In this document: positions 36,496 to 45,021 of the stretch, piece by piece
How the letters are laid out: each line of letters starts with the position of its first letter
How positions within the stretch are numbered: the stretch's first letter is position 1
The notes under the pieces: model-generated
What the model saw: the letters and a program-made list of their open reading frames with translations, nothing else
Database searches by the model: none
Told to the model about the DNA's origin: nothing
Made by a program: the position numbers and the translations under genes
DNA from: Aminobacter anthyllidis
Lineage (GTDB): Bacteria; Pseudomonadota; Alphaproteobacteria; Rhizobiales; Rhizobiaceae
Direction of reading: 5' to 3'
DNA: 64,000 nt
NCBI RefSeq assembly: GCF_018555685.1
Contig: NZ_JAFLWW010000003.1
Coordinates: 310,001-374,000 of the forward strand

Positions 36496-38328
36496 ATGTA
36501 CTCGGAACGTCAGGCTCAGGGCGGTGAAACCACCTCGCAGGAGCGGCGCGACCCCAAGCAGGACGATGCCCGCATCCTGGGCCACGTCGTGCAGTGCGAT
36601 GGCGCTCGCGCGGTCATCAGCGCCTATGCCGAAAGTGGCATCGCGGAAGCGAGCGGCCTGTGGACCGTAGGCCGCATGATCTGCATCAATCTCGGCGAAA
36701 CCCGCACCATTGGCCTCGTTTATTCCATCGCCAAGTCGGACCGCTCATGGAGCAGCGAAGGCGACAACCCCATCGAGGTCAATGTCGAGCTGATCGGCGA
36801 GGTCCGTGACGTCGGCGCCGACAAGCACCCTGTCTTCGACCGTGGCATCACCGCCTATCCCTATATCGGCGCCATCGCCCACCGTATCCGCAGCCGCGAC
36901 CTCCAGGCGGTCTACGACCTTGCCGGCCGCCGCACCGTCACCATCGGCCAGCTGTCGCAGGACGACACCATCGACGCCTGCATCGCCATCGACGAAACCC
37001 TTGCCCGCCACTTCGCCGTCGTCGGCACCACCGGCGTCGGCAAGTCGACCGCCGTATCGCTTCTGCTGCGCAAGGCGATCGCCGCGCGGCCCGACCTGCG
37101 CGTGCTGATCATGGATCCGCACAACGAGTTCGCGGCATCGCTGCCGGAACATTGCGTCAAGGTCGACAGCAATTCGCTCGACCTGCCGTTCTGGCTGTTC
37201 CGCCTTGAGGAATTCTCCGAAGTGCTGTTTCGCGGCCGCGAGACCGATGCCGACGAGATCGACGTGCTGCGCGATCTCATCCCGGCCGCCAAGAACCTCT
37301 ACCGCAGCCCGCAAGGTGGCACCTTCCTGCGCCGCGGTGTCGACGCGCTGACCGCGGATACGCCTGTGCCCTACCGCATGGCCGACCTGATCAAGCAGAT
37401 CGACGAACGCATGGGCCTGCTCGAATCGAAGAACGAGCGGCCGATCCTGAAATCGCTGCGCACCCGCATCGAGTCCGCGCTGGCCGATCCGCGCTACCGC
37501 TTCATGTTCCATTCGCGCCTGATCGAGGACACCATCCACGAAACCATCGGCAACATCTTCCGCGTGCCGACGCATGGCCGCCCGGTCACCTGTTTCGAGA
37601 TGGCCGGCATGCCCTCGGAGGTCGTCAATTCGGTCTGCTCGGTGCTCGCCCGCCTTGCCTTTGATCTGGCGCTGTGGAGCGAAGGCCGCCTCAAGCTGCT
37701 TCTGCTGTGCGAGGAAGCGCACCGCTACATGCCCGCCGACCACCGCCTCGGCTTCGCGCCGACCCGCCACGCGCTGTCGCGCATCGCCAAGGAAGGCCGC
37801 AAATATGGCTGCTACCTCGGCGTCGTCACCCAGCGCCCGGGTGAGCTCGACCCGACAATCCTGTCGCAATGCTCGACGGTCTTCGCCATGCGCCTCGCCA
37901 ACGAGCAGGACCAGGCGATCATCCGCTCGGCCATCGCCGATTCCTCCGCTTCGACCTTGTCGTTCCTGTCATCCATGGGCCAGCGTGAAGCAATCGCCTT
38001 CGGCGAGGGCGTCGCCACCACCATGCGGCTGAAGTTCGAAAAGCTCTCGGACGAGCTCATCCCCGGCACCGGCAAGCGCGCCGCGGAGGCACCGACAGGC
38101 AGTGGCGACGACGTCGATCTGGTCGCCATCGTCGAGCGCCTGCGCAACGTTCCCAAGCCGCAGGCCGCAGCCCTCGGCTTTGCCGAAGTCGTCGATGTCC
38201 AGCGCCAGGCCGGCGACACCGACTATCGCAAGCCGGCGACAGCTCCAAGGCCGCAGCCCGACGACGATTTCGACACCCGCTTCGGCCTGCGCCCCTCGAC
38301 CTTCGGTGGCCGCCCGCCGCAGGGCTGA
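36496..38328 (+). CDS. HerA/DUF87-type ATPase
   Basis: Protein of 610 residues of the HerA-FtsK superfamily. An N-terminal HAS-barrel-like region (about 25-150) is followed by Walker A GTTGVGKST at residues 177-185, MDPHNEFAAS, Walker B LLLLCEEAHRY near residue 400, and SRIAKEGRKYGCYLGVVTQR with sensor and arginine-finger residues. The C-terminal tail (about 570-610) is Pro- and Arg-rich. HerA normally works with the nuclease NurA on DNA ends; none is encoded here. GGGGGA stands upstream of the ATG at 36496. It is divergent from the ilvBN leader. Confidence 0.85.
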   Translation: MYSERQAQGGETTSQERRDPKQDDARILGHVVQCDGARAVISAYAESGIAEASGLWTVGRMICINLGETRTIGLVYSIAKSDRSWSSEGDNPIEVNVELIGEVRDVGADKHPVFDRGITAYPYIGAIAHRIRSRDLQAVYDLAGRRTVTIGQLSQDDTIDACIAIDETLARHFAVVGTTGVGKSTAVSLLLRKAIAARPDLRVLIMDPHNEFAASLPEHCVKVDSNSLDLPFWLFRLEEFSEVLFRGRETDADEIDVLRDLIPAAKNLYRSPQGGTFLRRGVDALTADTPVPYRMADLIKQIDERMGLLESKNERPILKSLRTRIESALADPRYRFMFHSRLIEDTIHETIGNIFRVPTHGRPVTCFEMAGMPSEVVNSVCSVLARLAFDLALWSEGRLKLLLLCEEAHRYMPADHRLGFAPTRHALSRIAKEGRKYGCYLGVVTQRPGELDPTILSQCSTVFAMRLANEQDQAIIRSAIADSSASTLSFLSSMGQREAIAFGEGVATTMRLKFEKLSDELIPGTGKRAAEAPTGSGDDVDLVAIVERLRNVPKPQAAALGFAEVVDVQRQAGDTDYRKPATAPRPQPDDDFDTRFGLRPSTFGGRPPQG

Positions 38329-38446
38329 ACAGGCCAGCGGCAAGAGCTGTTCACGTCAGATCGAGCCGAAGACGCGAGTTGCCAGGCGTAAAGATCAGGA
38401 CCGGCATGCGGACGCGCAATCGGCGCACCGCCTGCACGCAGTGTCT

Positions 38447-38758
38447 TCAGATGCCGGATCCGTCCAGCTGTTCTTCGTCCTCGCCTTCCCAGGGTGTCGG
38501 CATCTCGGGCGAGTTCTTGCTCAGATTGGCTTTCGGCAGCGGCATCCAGCACTTCAGCTCCGGGTCGGCATAACCGATGATGCAACCCGGATAGGAATCC
38601 CCGGCGCGCCAGCCTTCGATGCCGAACGCGTCTGGCCGGGCCCAATAAGCCACGTCGACCTCCGCCGGCCCCTGTTCGGACGGCCGCACGGTGACCAGGA
38701 TCCGGCTTCCGTCCCTTGGCGCACTCGCCATGTTTCGCCACCGGTCTGCATCGTCCAT
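38447..38758 (-). CDS. Small acidic hypothetical protein
   Basis: Protein of 103 residues with no signal peptide or membrane helix. The start WRNMASAPRDGSRILVTVR resembles a widespread small domain (W-x-x-M-x-x-A-P-x-D-G-x-x-I-L-V) found in many phage and bacterial hypothetical proteins. The C-terminus is acidic (WEGEDEEQLDGSGI). GGAGG is seven bases before the ATG at 38758. A strong hairpin lies directly upstream of that site. I do not recognise a function. Confidence 0.6.
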   Translation of the reverse strand: MDDADRWRNMASAPRDGSRILVTVRPSEQGPAEVDVAYWARPDAFGIEGWRAGDSYPGCIIGYADPELKCWMPLPKANLSKNSPEMPTPWEGEDEEQLDGSGI

Positions 38759-38774
38759 TCGTCATCCTCCTCTG

Positions 38775-38818
38775 CACTGATCTGGCCGCCGCCACAGCCG
38801 GCAGCAGCCAGATCAGTG
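38775..38818 (-). promoter_or_regulatory. Hairpin in the 5' untranslated region of the small acidic protein gene
   Basis: Perfect 11-bp arms (CACTGATCTGG at 38775-38785, complement at 38808-38818) enclose 22 bases that can also form smaller G-C pairings. On the minus strand the hairpin ends two bases before the GAGGAGG ribosome binding site, so it could affect translation. Confidence 0.45.
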
Positions 38819-38949
38819 TTGCTTCGTTCGAAGGGGACGTCCAGCGGCAAGTTCGGGTGTTGGGCCGCGTGCCGCTTCTAGACAATTCCTGTCGGGGAAT
38901 TCGTCAAGCCGCGTCAGGCGGCCGGCATCACGAACTCAGCGACGGGAAT

Positions 38950-39741
38950 TCACGCGCAGACGCGGTTGCGGCCCTGGCGTTTGGCTTCGTACAGCTGCTT
39001 GTCGGCGCGGCGATAAAACTCTTCGGCGGTTTCTTCGCGGTCCCACAAGGCAAGGCCGAAGCTCGAGGTGACGTTGAGCTGGGCTCCGCCCGTCTCGATC
39101 GCCATGCCGGCAATCGCCTTGCGCATGCGTTCGGCAAAGCGCTGCAAAAGCTCGATGTCCATGTTGGGCGCAACGATGGCGAATTCCTCGCCGCCGAGCC
39201 GCGCCACCACGTCGTGATAGCGGGTCATGCTCTTCAGGCATCTGGCAACCGAGCGCAAAACCTCGTCGCCGGCGTCATGGCCGTAGGTGTCGTTGACCTG
39301 CTTGAAATGATCGAGGTCGAGGATCATCAGCCCGACCGGCCTGTCGATGCGGCGGAATTCGCCGAGATATTCCCTGAGCGCATCGTCGAAATAGCGCCGG
39401 TTCTGCATTCCGGTCAGGCCGTCGGTGAGTGCCGCCTGCTCGAGGCTGCGCGACCGCTCGCTCAGCGACGCCGTCATCTCGCGCAGTTCGCCGCCTTCCT
39501 TCACCTGGGTGCGGATCTGGGGGAAAATGAAGAATGCGCCGTAGACAAGCGTTCCGCTCAAAAGCAGCGCGATCATGAACAGCAGCCGCTCCACCGCCTC
39601 GACGCTCTGGAGCCAGCCGGGCGTGTAAAGGGCCTCGGCCGCCCCCTGAATCTGGCTCCAGGCATAGAAAATCCCCAGCGCCGCCGACATGATCAGCGCA
39701 CTGAAGATGAAAAACGCCGCTTCAGCCCGGTGAAAGCGCAT
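38950..39741 (-). CDS. Membrane-bound diguanylate cyclase (GGDEF)
   Basis: Protein of 263 residues. Two membrane helices (about 8-28 and 53-75) flank a short periplasmic loop, followed by a linker coiled coil (about 82-104) and a GGDEF domain (about 105-263). The active-site motif is GGEEF (183-187), preceded five residues earlier by RYHD, which fits the RxxD inhibitory I-site. It should make c-di-GMP with product inhibition. AGGA precedes the ATG. There is no recognised sensor domain, so the signal is unknown. Confidence 0.9.
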   Translation of the reverse strand: MRFHRAEAAFFIFSALIMSAALGIFYAWSQIQGAAEALYTPGWLQSVEAVERLLFMIALLLSGTLVYGAFFIFPQIRTQVKEGGELREMTASLSERSRSLEQAALTDGLTGMQNRRYFDDALREYLGEFRRIDRPVGLMILDLDHFKQVNDTYGHDAGDEVLRSVARCLKSMTRYHDVVARLGGEEFAIVAPNMDIELLQRFAERMRKAIAGMAIETGGAQLNVTSSFGLALWDREETAEEFYRRADKQLYEAKRQGRNRVCA

Positions 39742-39816
39742 GGCAATCCTAGTGGAACCCCAATCGCACTTATGCCATGCCGCGCCTTACGGAGGGTTAA
39801 TCCTTAACGGCACTTC

Positions 39817-40770
39817 CTATGCATCGGCTGCGCCCGGCTGGCGTCCGGCCTCGCCGCCGATCCGTTGCCATTCCGGCCCGAATTGGTTGCGGAACCACGT
39901 CGATTGCCGTTTGGAATATTGCCGTGTCGCGATCTTGGCGCGCTCGATCGCCTCCTCGAAGCTCATTTCGCCGGCCATCGCCGCCGCCAGTTCGCGCACG
40001 CCGATCGCCTTCATCGCCGGCAGTTCCGCCCCGATGCGCATCGCCGTGATCTCCTTGACCTCGTCCAGCGCGCCGGCCTCGATCATCCTGTCGAAGCGCT
40101 GGTCGATGCGCTTTATCAGCAGTTCGCGCTCCGGCTCGATGACGATGAAACGGGCTGTGGCCAGGTCGATCATCGGATGACCCTTGTCGGCCTGCCATTT
40201 CAGGATCGAGCGGCCCGATGCCTCCAGCACCTCCAGCGCGCGCACGATGCGCTGCCCGTCACTGGCCTTGAGCCGCATCGCAACCGCGCTGTCGACGCTC
40301 ATCAGCACGCGATGCAGCCTGGGCGCTCCCTCCTCGTTGAGGCGCCAGCGCCAGCGCTCGCGGATTTCAGTCGGAATTTCGGGCATTTCCGAAATGCCCT
40401 CAGCCAGCGCCCGGAAATAGAGCCCGGTGCCACCGACGAAGATCGGCGGCTTTTCGGTAAACAGCCCGCTATCGGCCAGCACCGCGACGTCGCGCAGCCA
40501 GCTGCCGGTCGAATAGGCCATCGCCGGCGAGACATGGCCGTAGAGGAAGTGGCGCACGCGCGTCAGCTCATCAGCGCTTGGCCGCGCCGTCAGCACGTCG
40601 AGCACGCCATAGACCTGCATCGAATCGGCGTTGACGATGACGCCGCCGTCGCGCTCGGCGAGCTTGAGCGCCAGCGCCGACTTGCCGCTGGCGGTCGGCC
40701 CGGCTATCAGGGTCGCGTTCTTGATGCGCCCCTCGCTAGTTCCGGAATTTTCGATGCCGCTGATCGCCAC
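39817..40770 (-). CDS. miaA: tRNA dimethylallyltransferase MiaA
   Basis: Enzyme of 317 residues that transfers a dimethylallyl group to A37 of tRNAs reading codons that start with U. The P-loop is GPTASGKSALALKLA near residue 22, then VIVNADSMQVYG and YGHVSPAMAYSTG, and FVGGTGLYFRAL. TRQYSKRQSTWFRNQ is the C-terminal RNA-binding region. The start is probably the GTG at 40770, extending 17 bases into the divergent serB gene. There is no ATG further inside before the P-loop. Confidence 0.92.
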   Translation of the reverse strand: MAISGIENSGTSEGRIKNATLIAGPTASGKSALALKLAERDGGVIVNADSMQVYGVLDVLTARPSADELTRVRHFLYGHVSPAMAYSTGSWLRDVAVLADSGLFTEKPPIFVGGTGLYFRALAEGISEMPEIPTEIRERWRWRLNEEGAPRLHRVLMSVDSAVAMRLKASDGQRIVRALEVLEASGRSILKWQADKGHPMIDLATARFIVIEPERELLIKRIDQRFDRMIEAGALDEVKEITAMRIGAELPAMKAIGVRELAAAMAGEMSFEEAIERAKIATRQYSKRQSTWFRNQFGPEWQRIGGEAGRQPGAADA

Positions 40771-41641
40771 GCTGATTTCCCATCCGGACCGCGCTCTGCT
40801 GGCTCCGTCCCTTGCCGATAAGGCCTCTCGCGCCCTCGGCGCAAGCGCCATTGTTTGGCTGGCGGAGGCCGTTGCCTGCGACATCGCCCTGCCGTCAGGA
40901 CTTTCGGCCGAGGACGCGCATGTGGCACTCGCCGCCGTCCTTGCCGGCGAAGCCATCGATTTCGCCATCCAGGACAACGCGACACGTAGGAAAAAGATCC
41001 TCATCGCCGACATGGATTCGACCATGATCGATCAGGAATGCATCGACGAACTCGCCGACGAGATCGGCGTCAAGGACCGCGTCGCCGACATCACCGCGCG
41101 CTCGATGAATGGCGAGATCGCCTTCGAGCCGGCCCTGCGCGAGCGCGTCGCCCTGCTCGCCGGCCTCGACGCTTCGGTCATCGACAGCATCATCGACAGC
41201 CGTTTGACGCTCGCCTCCGGCGGCAAGAGGCTGGTCGCCACCATGAAGGCGCACGGCGCATACACCGCACTTGTCTCCGGCGGCTTCGACGTCTTCACCT
41301 CGCGCATCGCCGCCAAGCTCGGCTTCGACGAAAACCGCGCCAACCATCTGGTCGAAGTCGATGGCCGCCTCACCGGCAAGGTTTCCGAGCCGATCCTCGG
41401 CCGCGCCGCCAAGGCGGATGCGCTCAACGAGATTGCCGCCCGCCTCGGCCTCACCGCGGCTGACGCCATCGCCGTCGGCGACGGCGCCAACGATCTCGAC
41501 ATGATCCGCCTCGCCGGCTCGGGCGTCGCCCTTCACGCCAAGCCGTCGGTGGCTGCCCAGGCCAGGATTCGCATCGACAATTCCGACCTCACCGCCCTGC
41601 TCTACCTCCAGGGCTACAGCAGCGCCGACTTGACAAGATGA
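40754..41641 (+). CDS. serB: Phosphoserine phosphatase SerB
   Basis: HAD-superfamily enzyme of 295 residues, the last step of serine synthesis. The nucleophile motif is ADMDSTMIDQE (Asp86 and Asp88), motif II is in ALVSGGFDVFTSRIA, and motif IV is AVGDGANDLDMI, with a Lys in RAAKADALNEI. The N-terminal 75 residues are an ACT-like region. The ATG at 40754 overlaps the start of divergent miaA by 17 bases. The stop overlaps the next gene, a GNAT acetyltransferase, by four bases (ATGA). Confidence 0.93.
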   Translation: MPLIATLISHPDRALLAPSLADKASRALGASAIVWLAEAVACDIALPSGLSAEDAHVALAAVLAGEAIDFAIQDNATRRKKILIADMDSTMIDQECIDELADEIGVKDRVADITARSMNGEIAFEPALRERVALLAGLDASVIDSIIDSRLTLASGGKRLVATMKAHGAYTALVSGGFDVFTSRIAAKLGFDENRANHLVEVDGRLTGKVSEPILGRAAKADALNEIAARLGLTAADAIAVGDGANDLDMIRLAGSGVALHAKPSVAAQARIRIDNSDLTALLYLQGYSSADLTR

Positions 41642-42210
41642 AACCGATCCGCACCGAACGTTTGATCCTGCGCAATTGGCAAGAGCGCGACCGCGACCTC
41701 TTCCACCGCATCAATTCGGACGAGCAGGTGATGGAATTCTTCGGCATGCGGCGCAGCCGCGCGGAGAGTGATGAGTTGTTCGATCGCCTGGCCGCCGGCG
41801 TCGAGCGCGACGGCTTCGGCTTCGCTGCCGCCGAGATTGCCGTGTCAGGCGAATGCATCGGCTTCGTCGGCATCCTGCGCACGGACCTCGCGCCCTTCAT
41901 CCCCAAAGGCACAATGGAAATCGGCTGGCGTCTCGCGCCCGAATTCTGGGGCAAGGGTTTTGTCACTGAAGCGGCCGAGGCCTGGCTCGCTCATGCCTTC
42001 GAGGTGATCGGCGACGACGAAGTCGTTTCCTTTGCCGTGTCGAACAACAACCGCTCGACGGCGGTCATGCAGCGGCTCGGCATGCAGCCCGATCCGTCGC
42101 GTGATTTCGACCACCCGCGCGTTCCCGACACCCATCCGGAACTCAAGCGCCACGTTTTCTACAGCCTCACCAAAGACCAGTGGCAAGAACGGAAAAAGGC
42201 GGCAATCTAG
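41638..42210 (+). CDS. GNAT-family N-acetyltransferase (RimJ/RimL-like)
   Basis: Protein of 190 residues. It starts IRTERLILRNWQERD, typical of the RimJ/RimL-type subfamily that modifies N-termini or small molecules, and has MEIGWRLAPEFWGKGFVTEAAEA with the CoA-binding GxG region. SFAVSNNNRSTAVMQRLGM is the C-terminal element. The start overlaps the serB stop (ATGA), so it is translationally coupled to serB. The stop codon lies within the downstream terminator stem. Confidence 0.82.
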   Translation: MKPIRTERLILRNWQERDRDLFHRINSDEQVMEFFGMRRSRAESDELFDRLAAGVERDGFGFAAAEIAVSGECIGFVGILRTDLAPFIPKGTMEIGWRLAPEFWGKGFVTEAAEAWLAHAFEVIGDDEVVSFAVSNNNRSTAVMQRLGMQPDPSRDFDHPRVPDTHPELKRHVFYSLTKDQWQERKKAAI

Positions 42211-42221
42211 CCGCCTTTTTC
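42192..42221. terminator. Bidirectional terminator between the GNAT and Do-protease genes
   Basis: GAAAAAGGCGGC (42192-42203) pairs with GCCGCCTTTTTC (42210-42221) around a 6-base loop, followed by TTTTC on the plus strand, and A-rich on the other side giving a T-run on the minus strand. The GNAT stop codon is inside the hairpin. Confidence 0.88.
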
Positions 42222-42254
42222 TTTTCTTTCAGGGACTTGGCCGGATTTCCGGAC

Positions 42255-43775
42255 TCAATCCATGCGGATCGTCACGAACCGCAACTCGCCAGTCTTCGAC
42301 GCGAGCATCAAAAGCGCATTCTTGCGGCCCTGTTCCTTGAGCGCGGCGATGCGGTCCATCACCTCTTTCGGCGTAGACACCGATTCCTGGGCGATCTCGG
42401 TGATCACCTCACCGGCGACGATGCCGCGCTCGGCGGCGGCCGAATCCTTGGCAACGGCGGTCACGACCGCACCTGACACCTCGGCTGCGATGCCAAACTT
42501 GGCGCGGGTGTCGGCATTGAGTTCGCCGATGGTCATGCCGAGCACGCTTGCGGCGGCAACCTCGGCACCCTTGTCGGCGTCTTCTTCCGGCTTGGCGGCT
42601 TCGCCTTCAGCCAGCTTCTCGCCGTCTTCGAGCCGCCCGAGCGTCACCTTGACGGTCTGCTCGACGCCCTTGCGCACGATCACCACGTCGACAGCCTTGC
42701 CCACCGGGCTTTCGGCGACGACCCGCGGCAGGTCACGCATCTCGACGACGTCCCTGCCGTCGAACTTGATCACCACGTCGCCGGGCAGGATCTGGCCCTT
42801 GTCGACCGGTCCGCCCTTGATGATGCCGGCGATCAGCGCGCCCTTGGCGGTGGCCATGCCTAAGCTCTCGGCGATGTCATCGGTCACCGGCTGGATGCGC
42901 ACGCCGAGCCAGCCGCGGCGGGTTTCGCCGAACTCGGCCAGCTGGTTGACCACGCCAACCGCGATCTCCGCGGGGATCGAGAAGCCGATGCCGATCGAGC
43001 CGCCCGACGGCGAAATGATCGCCGTGTTGATGCCGATGACCTGGCCTTCCATGTTGAACAGCGGCCCGCCCGAATTGCCGCGGTTGATCGCGGCGTCGGT
43101 CTGGATGAAGTCGTCATAGGGGCCGGAATTGATGTCGCGGTTGCGCGCCGAGATGATGCCGACGGTCACCGTGCCGCCGAGGCCGAACGGGTTGCCGATC
43201 GCCATCACCCAGTCGCCGATGCGCATCTTGTCGGAATCGCCGAACTTCACCGCAGTCAGCTTCTTGGCCTTGGGGTCGACCTTCAAAACGGCAATGTCGG
43301 TCTTGGTGTCGGTGCCGACCAGTTCGGCCTTCAGCTTCGAGCCGTCGGAGAAATTCACCTCGATCTCGTCGGCGTCGGCAATGACATGGTTGTTGGTGAC
43401 GACGATGCCCTTTTCGGCATCGACGACGAAGCCGGAGCCGAGCGACTGCACCTTCTGCGAGCCGCCATTGTCCTGGCCTTCGCGGTTCTTTTTGAAGAAC
43501 TCGTCGAAGAAATCCTGGAACGGCGATCCCTCTGGAAGCTGCGGCATCGGGACAGCGTTCTCGTCCTCTCCGCCCCCACTGCCTTTGACGGTCTGCGATG
43601 TCGAGATATTGACGACGGCGCCGAGCAGGCCCTCGGCGAGGTTGGCGACCGACTCCGGTCCCTGCGCCAGGGCAGGCGTGACGAAGGACGGTGCGACCGC
43701 AGCGCCGATCATCAGCGCGGTGGTAGCGGCCAGAGAGGCCTTTCGCATGGCGCGCAAAAGGGGCGTGGAAATCAT
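42255..43775 (-). CDS. Do-family periplasmic serine protease (DegP/MucD-like)
   Basis: Protease of 506 residues. A signal peptide (about 1-37, ending TPALAQG) is followed by the trypsin-like domain with catalytic His (VVTNNHVI), Asp (TKTDIAVLKV) and Ser (RGNSGGPLFN). Two PDZ domains (about 280-370 and 410-500) complete it. GGGAGG precedes the ATG. It lies downstream of hflK, hflC and DUF2065, the usual alphaproteobacterial arrangement. It degrades or refolds damaged envelope proteins. Confidence 0.94.
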   Translation of the reverse strand: MISTPLLRAMRKASLAATTALMIGAAVAPSFVTPALAQGPESVANLAEGLLGAVVNISTSQTVKGSGGGEDENAVPMPQLPEGSPFQDFFDEFFKKNREGQDNGGSQKVQSLGSGFVVDAEKGIVVTNNHVIADADEIEVNFSDGSKLKAELVGTDTKTDIAVLKVDPKAKKLTAVKFGDSDKMRIGDWVMAIGNPFGLGGTVTVGIISARNRDINSGPYDDFIQTDAAINRGNSGGPLFNMEGQVIGINTAIISPSGGSIGIGFSIPAEIAVGVVNQLAEFGETRRGWLGVRIQPVTDDIAESLGMATAKGALIAGIIKGGPVDKGQILPGDVVIKFDGRDVVEMRDLPRVVAESPVGKAVDVVIVRKGVEQTVKVTLGRLEDGEKLAEGEAAKPEEDADKGAEVAAASVLGMTIGELNADTRAKFGIAAEVSGAVVTAVAKDSAAAERGIVAGEVITEIAQESVSTPKEVMDRIAALKEQGRKNALLMLASKTGELRFVTIRMD

Positions 43776-43899
43776 CAGGGAAGCCTCCCGGGGCTGTCAT
43801 GGCATTGATCGCGCCGGGCCGTCCGAACGCGAAGCGTCATGATGGAAACAAATAAGGCCTGTTTGCGACCATTGCTACCGGCACGGAATAAATCGTCCG

Positions 43900-44085
43900 T
43901 TATCCCCGGATGAGCCAAACGATGCCGACACCGACGACGATGGCGGCGAGACCGACGGTCCGGAGCAGCGCCTCGGGCATTTCGGCCGCCTGCGCAGCCA
44001 TCTTCTTGGCCGCGGAAGGAAAGCCGCCATAGACCAGGCCCTCGATGACGAGGACCAGGCCCATGGCGACGATGAAGTCCCGCAC
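43900..44085 (-). CDS. DUF2065 small membrane protein
   Basis: Protein of 61 residues with two hydrophobic helices (about residues 3-22 and 42-59), corresponding to DUF2065, a family commonly encoded next to hflC. It starts three bases after the hflC stop, so it is in the same operon. A role as a small partner of the HflKC complex is a guess from context. Confidence 0.82.
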   Translation of the reverse strand: MRDFIVAMGLVLVIEGLVYGGFPSAAKKMAAQAAEMPEALLRTVGLAAIVVGVGIVWLIRG

Positions 44086-44088
44086 TGC

Positions 44089-45021
44089 TTAGTTGCTGGC
44101 GGCGGGAGCAGCAGCGCCGGCGGCAGGCGCCGGCGTTGCCTTGTTGGCGTCGGGGCTGCGGAAGTAGCGGAAGAATTCCGATTCCGGCGACAGCACCATT
44201 GTCGTGCCGTCGGCATTCAGCGCGGTGCCGTAGGCGCTCATCGACCGATAGAAGTCGAAGAACTCGGGATCGCGGTTGAACGCGTCGGCAAACACCGCGG
44301 AGCGCTGGGCTTCGCCTTCACCGCGCAGAATTTCCGATTCCTTCTGCGCCTCGGCGACGGTCTCGACCACTTCGCGATCGGCACGGGCGCGGATGCGCTG
44401 TGCCGCTTCGCGGCCGCGTGCCCTTAGCCTTTCGGCCTCGGCCAGACGTTCGGCCTTCATGCGGTCGAAGGTCTGCTGCGAAACCTCCTGGGTGAGATCC
44501 GTACGGCGGATGCGGACATCCTGGATCTCGAGGCCAAGCGATGTCGCGTCAGGCTGCAGCTGGTCGCGAACCTCGCGCATCATCGCCGCACGCTCTTCCG
44601 AGAGCGCCGATTCGAAGCCACGCACGCCGTAGACCCGGCGCAGGGCCGCGTCGAAGCGGGTGCGCAGGCGCTGTTCGGCCAGTTCCACGCTACCCGACAC
44701 CGTCGAGCGGAACTTGCGCGCATCGTTGATGCGATAGGCGATGAAGGCGTCGACGTCGTAGAACTTGCCGCCCGAGACCTGGACGCGGATGTCGTCGAGG
44801 TCGAGCCGCATGACGCGGTCCTCGATGACCTGCACGTTGTCGGCCTCGAACATCGAGAACGGCGCCTTGAAGTAGATGCCGGGATCGGTCTTGACGTCGA
44901 CGATCTCGCCGAAGCGCAGCACGATGGCCTGCTGGCGCTCGTTGACCACGAAGATCGACGACCAGATCAGAAACAGAATGATAGCGGCGAAGACGCCGAT
45001 GATGGGAAGACGATTCGACAT
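44089..45021 (-). CDS. hflC: HflC, membrane modulator of FtsH protease
   Basis: SPFH-domain protein of 310 residues. An N-terminal membrane anchor (about 7-26) is followed by the SPFH/band-7 domain with VNERQQAIVLRFGEIVD, and long helices with ERLRARGREAAQRIRARADRE. The C-terminal tail is Ala/Pro-rich (ATPAPAAGAAAPAASN). With HflK it forms a large periplasm-facing cage around FtsH. The start overlaps the hflK stop by one base (TGATG). Confidence 0.94.
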   Translation of the reverse strand: MSNRLPIIGVFAAIILFLIWSSIFVVNERQQAIVLRFGEIVDVKTDPGIYFKAPFSMFEADNVQVIEDRVMRLDLDDIRVQVSGGKFYDVDAFIAYRINDARKFRSTVSGSVELAEQRLRTRFDAALRRVYGVRGFESALSEERAAMMREVRDQLQPDATSLGLEIQDVRIRRTDLTQEVSQQTFDRMKAERLAEAERLRARGREAAQRIRARADREVVETVAEAQKESEILRGEGEAQRSAVFADAFNRDPEFFDFYRSMSAYGTALNADGTTMVLSPESEFFRYFRSPDANKATPAPAAGAAAPAASN

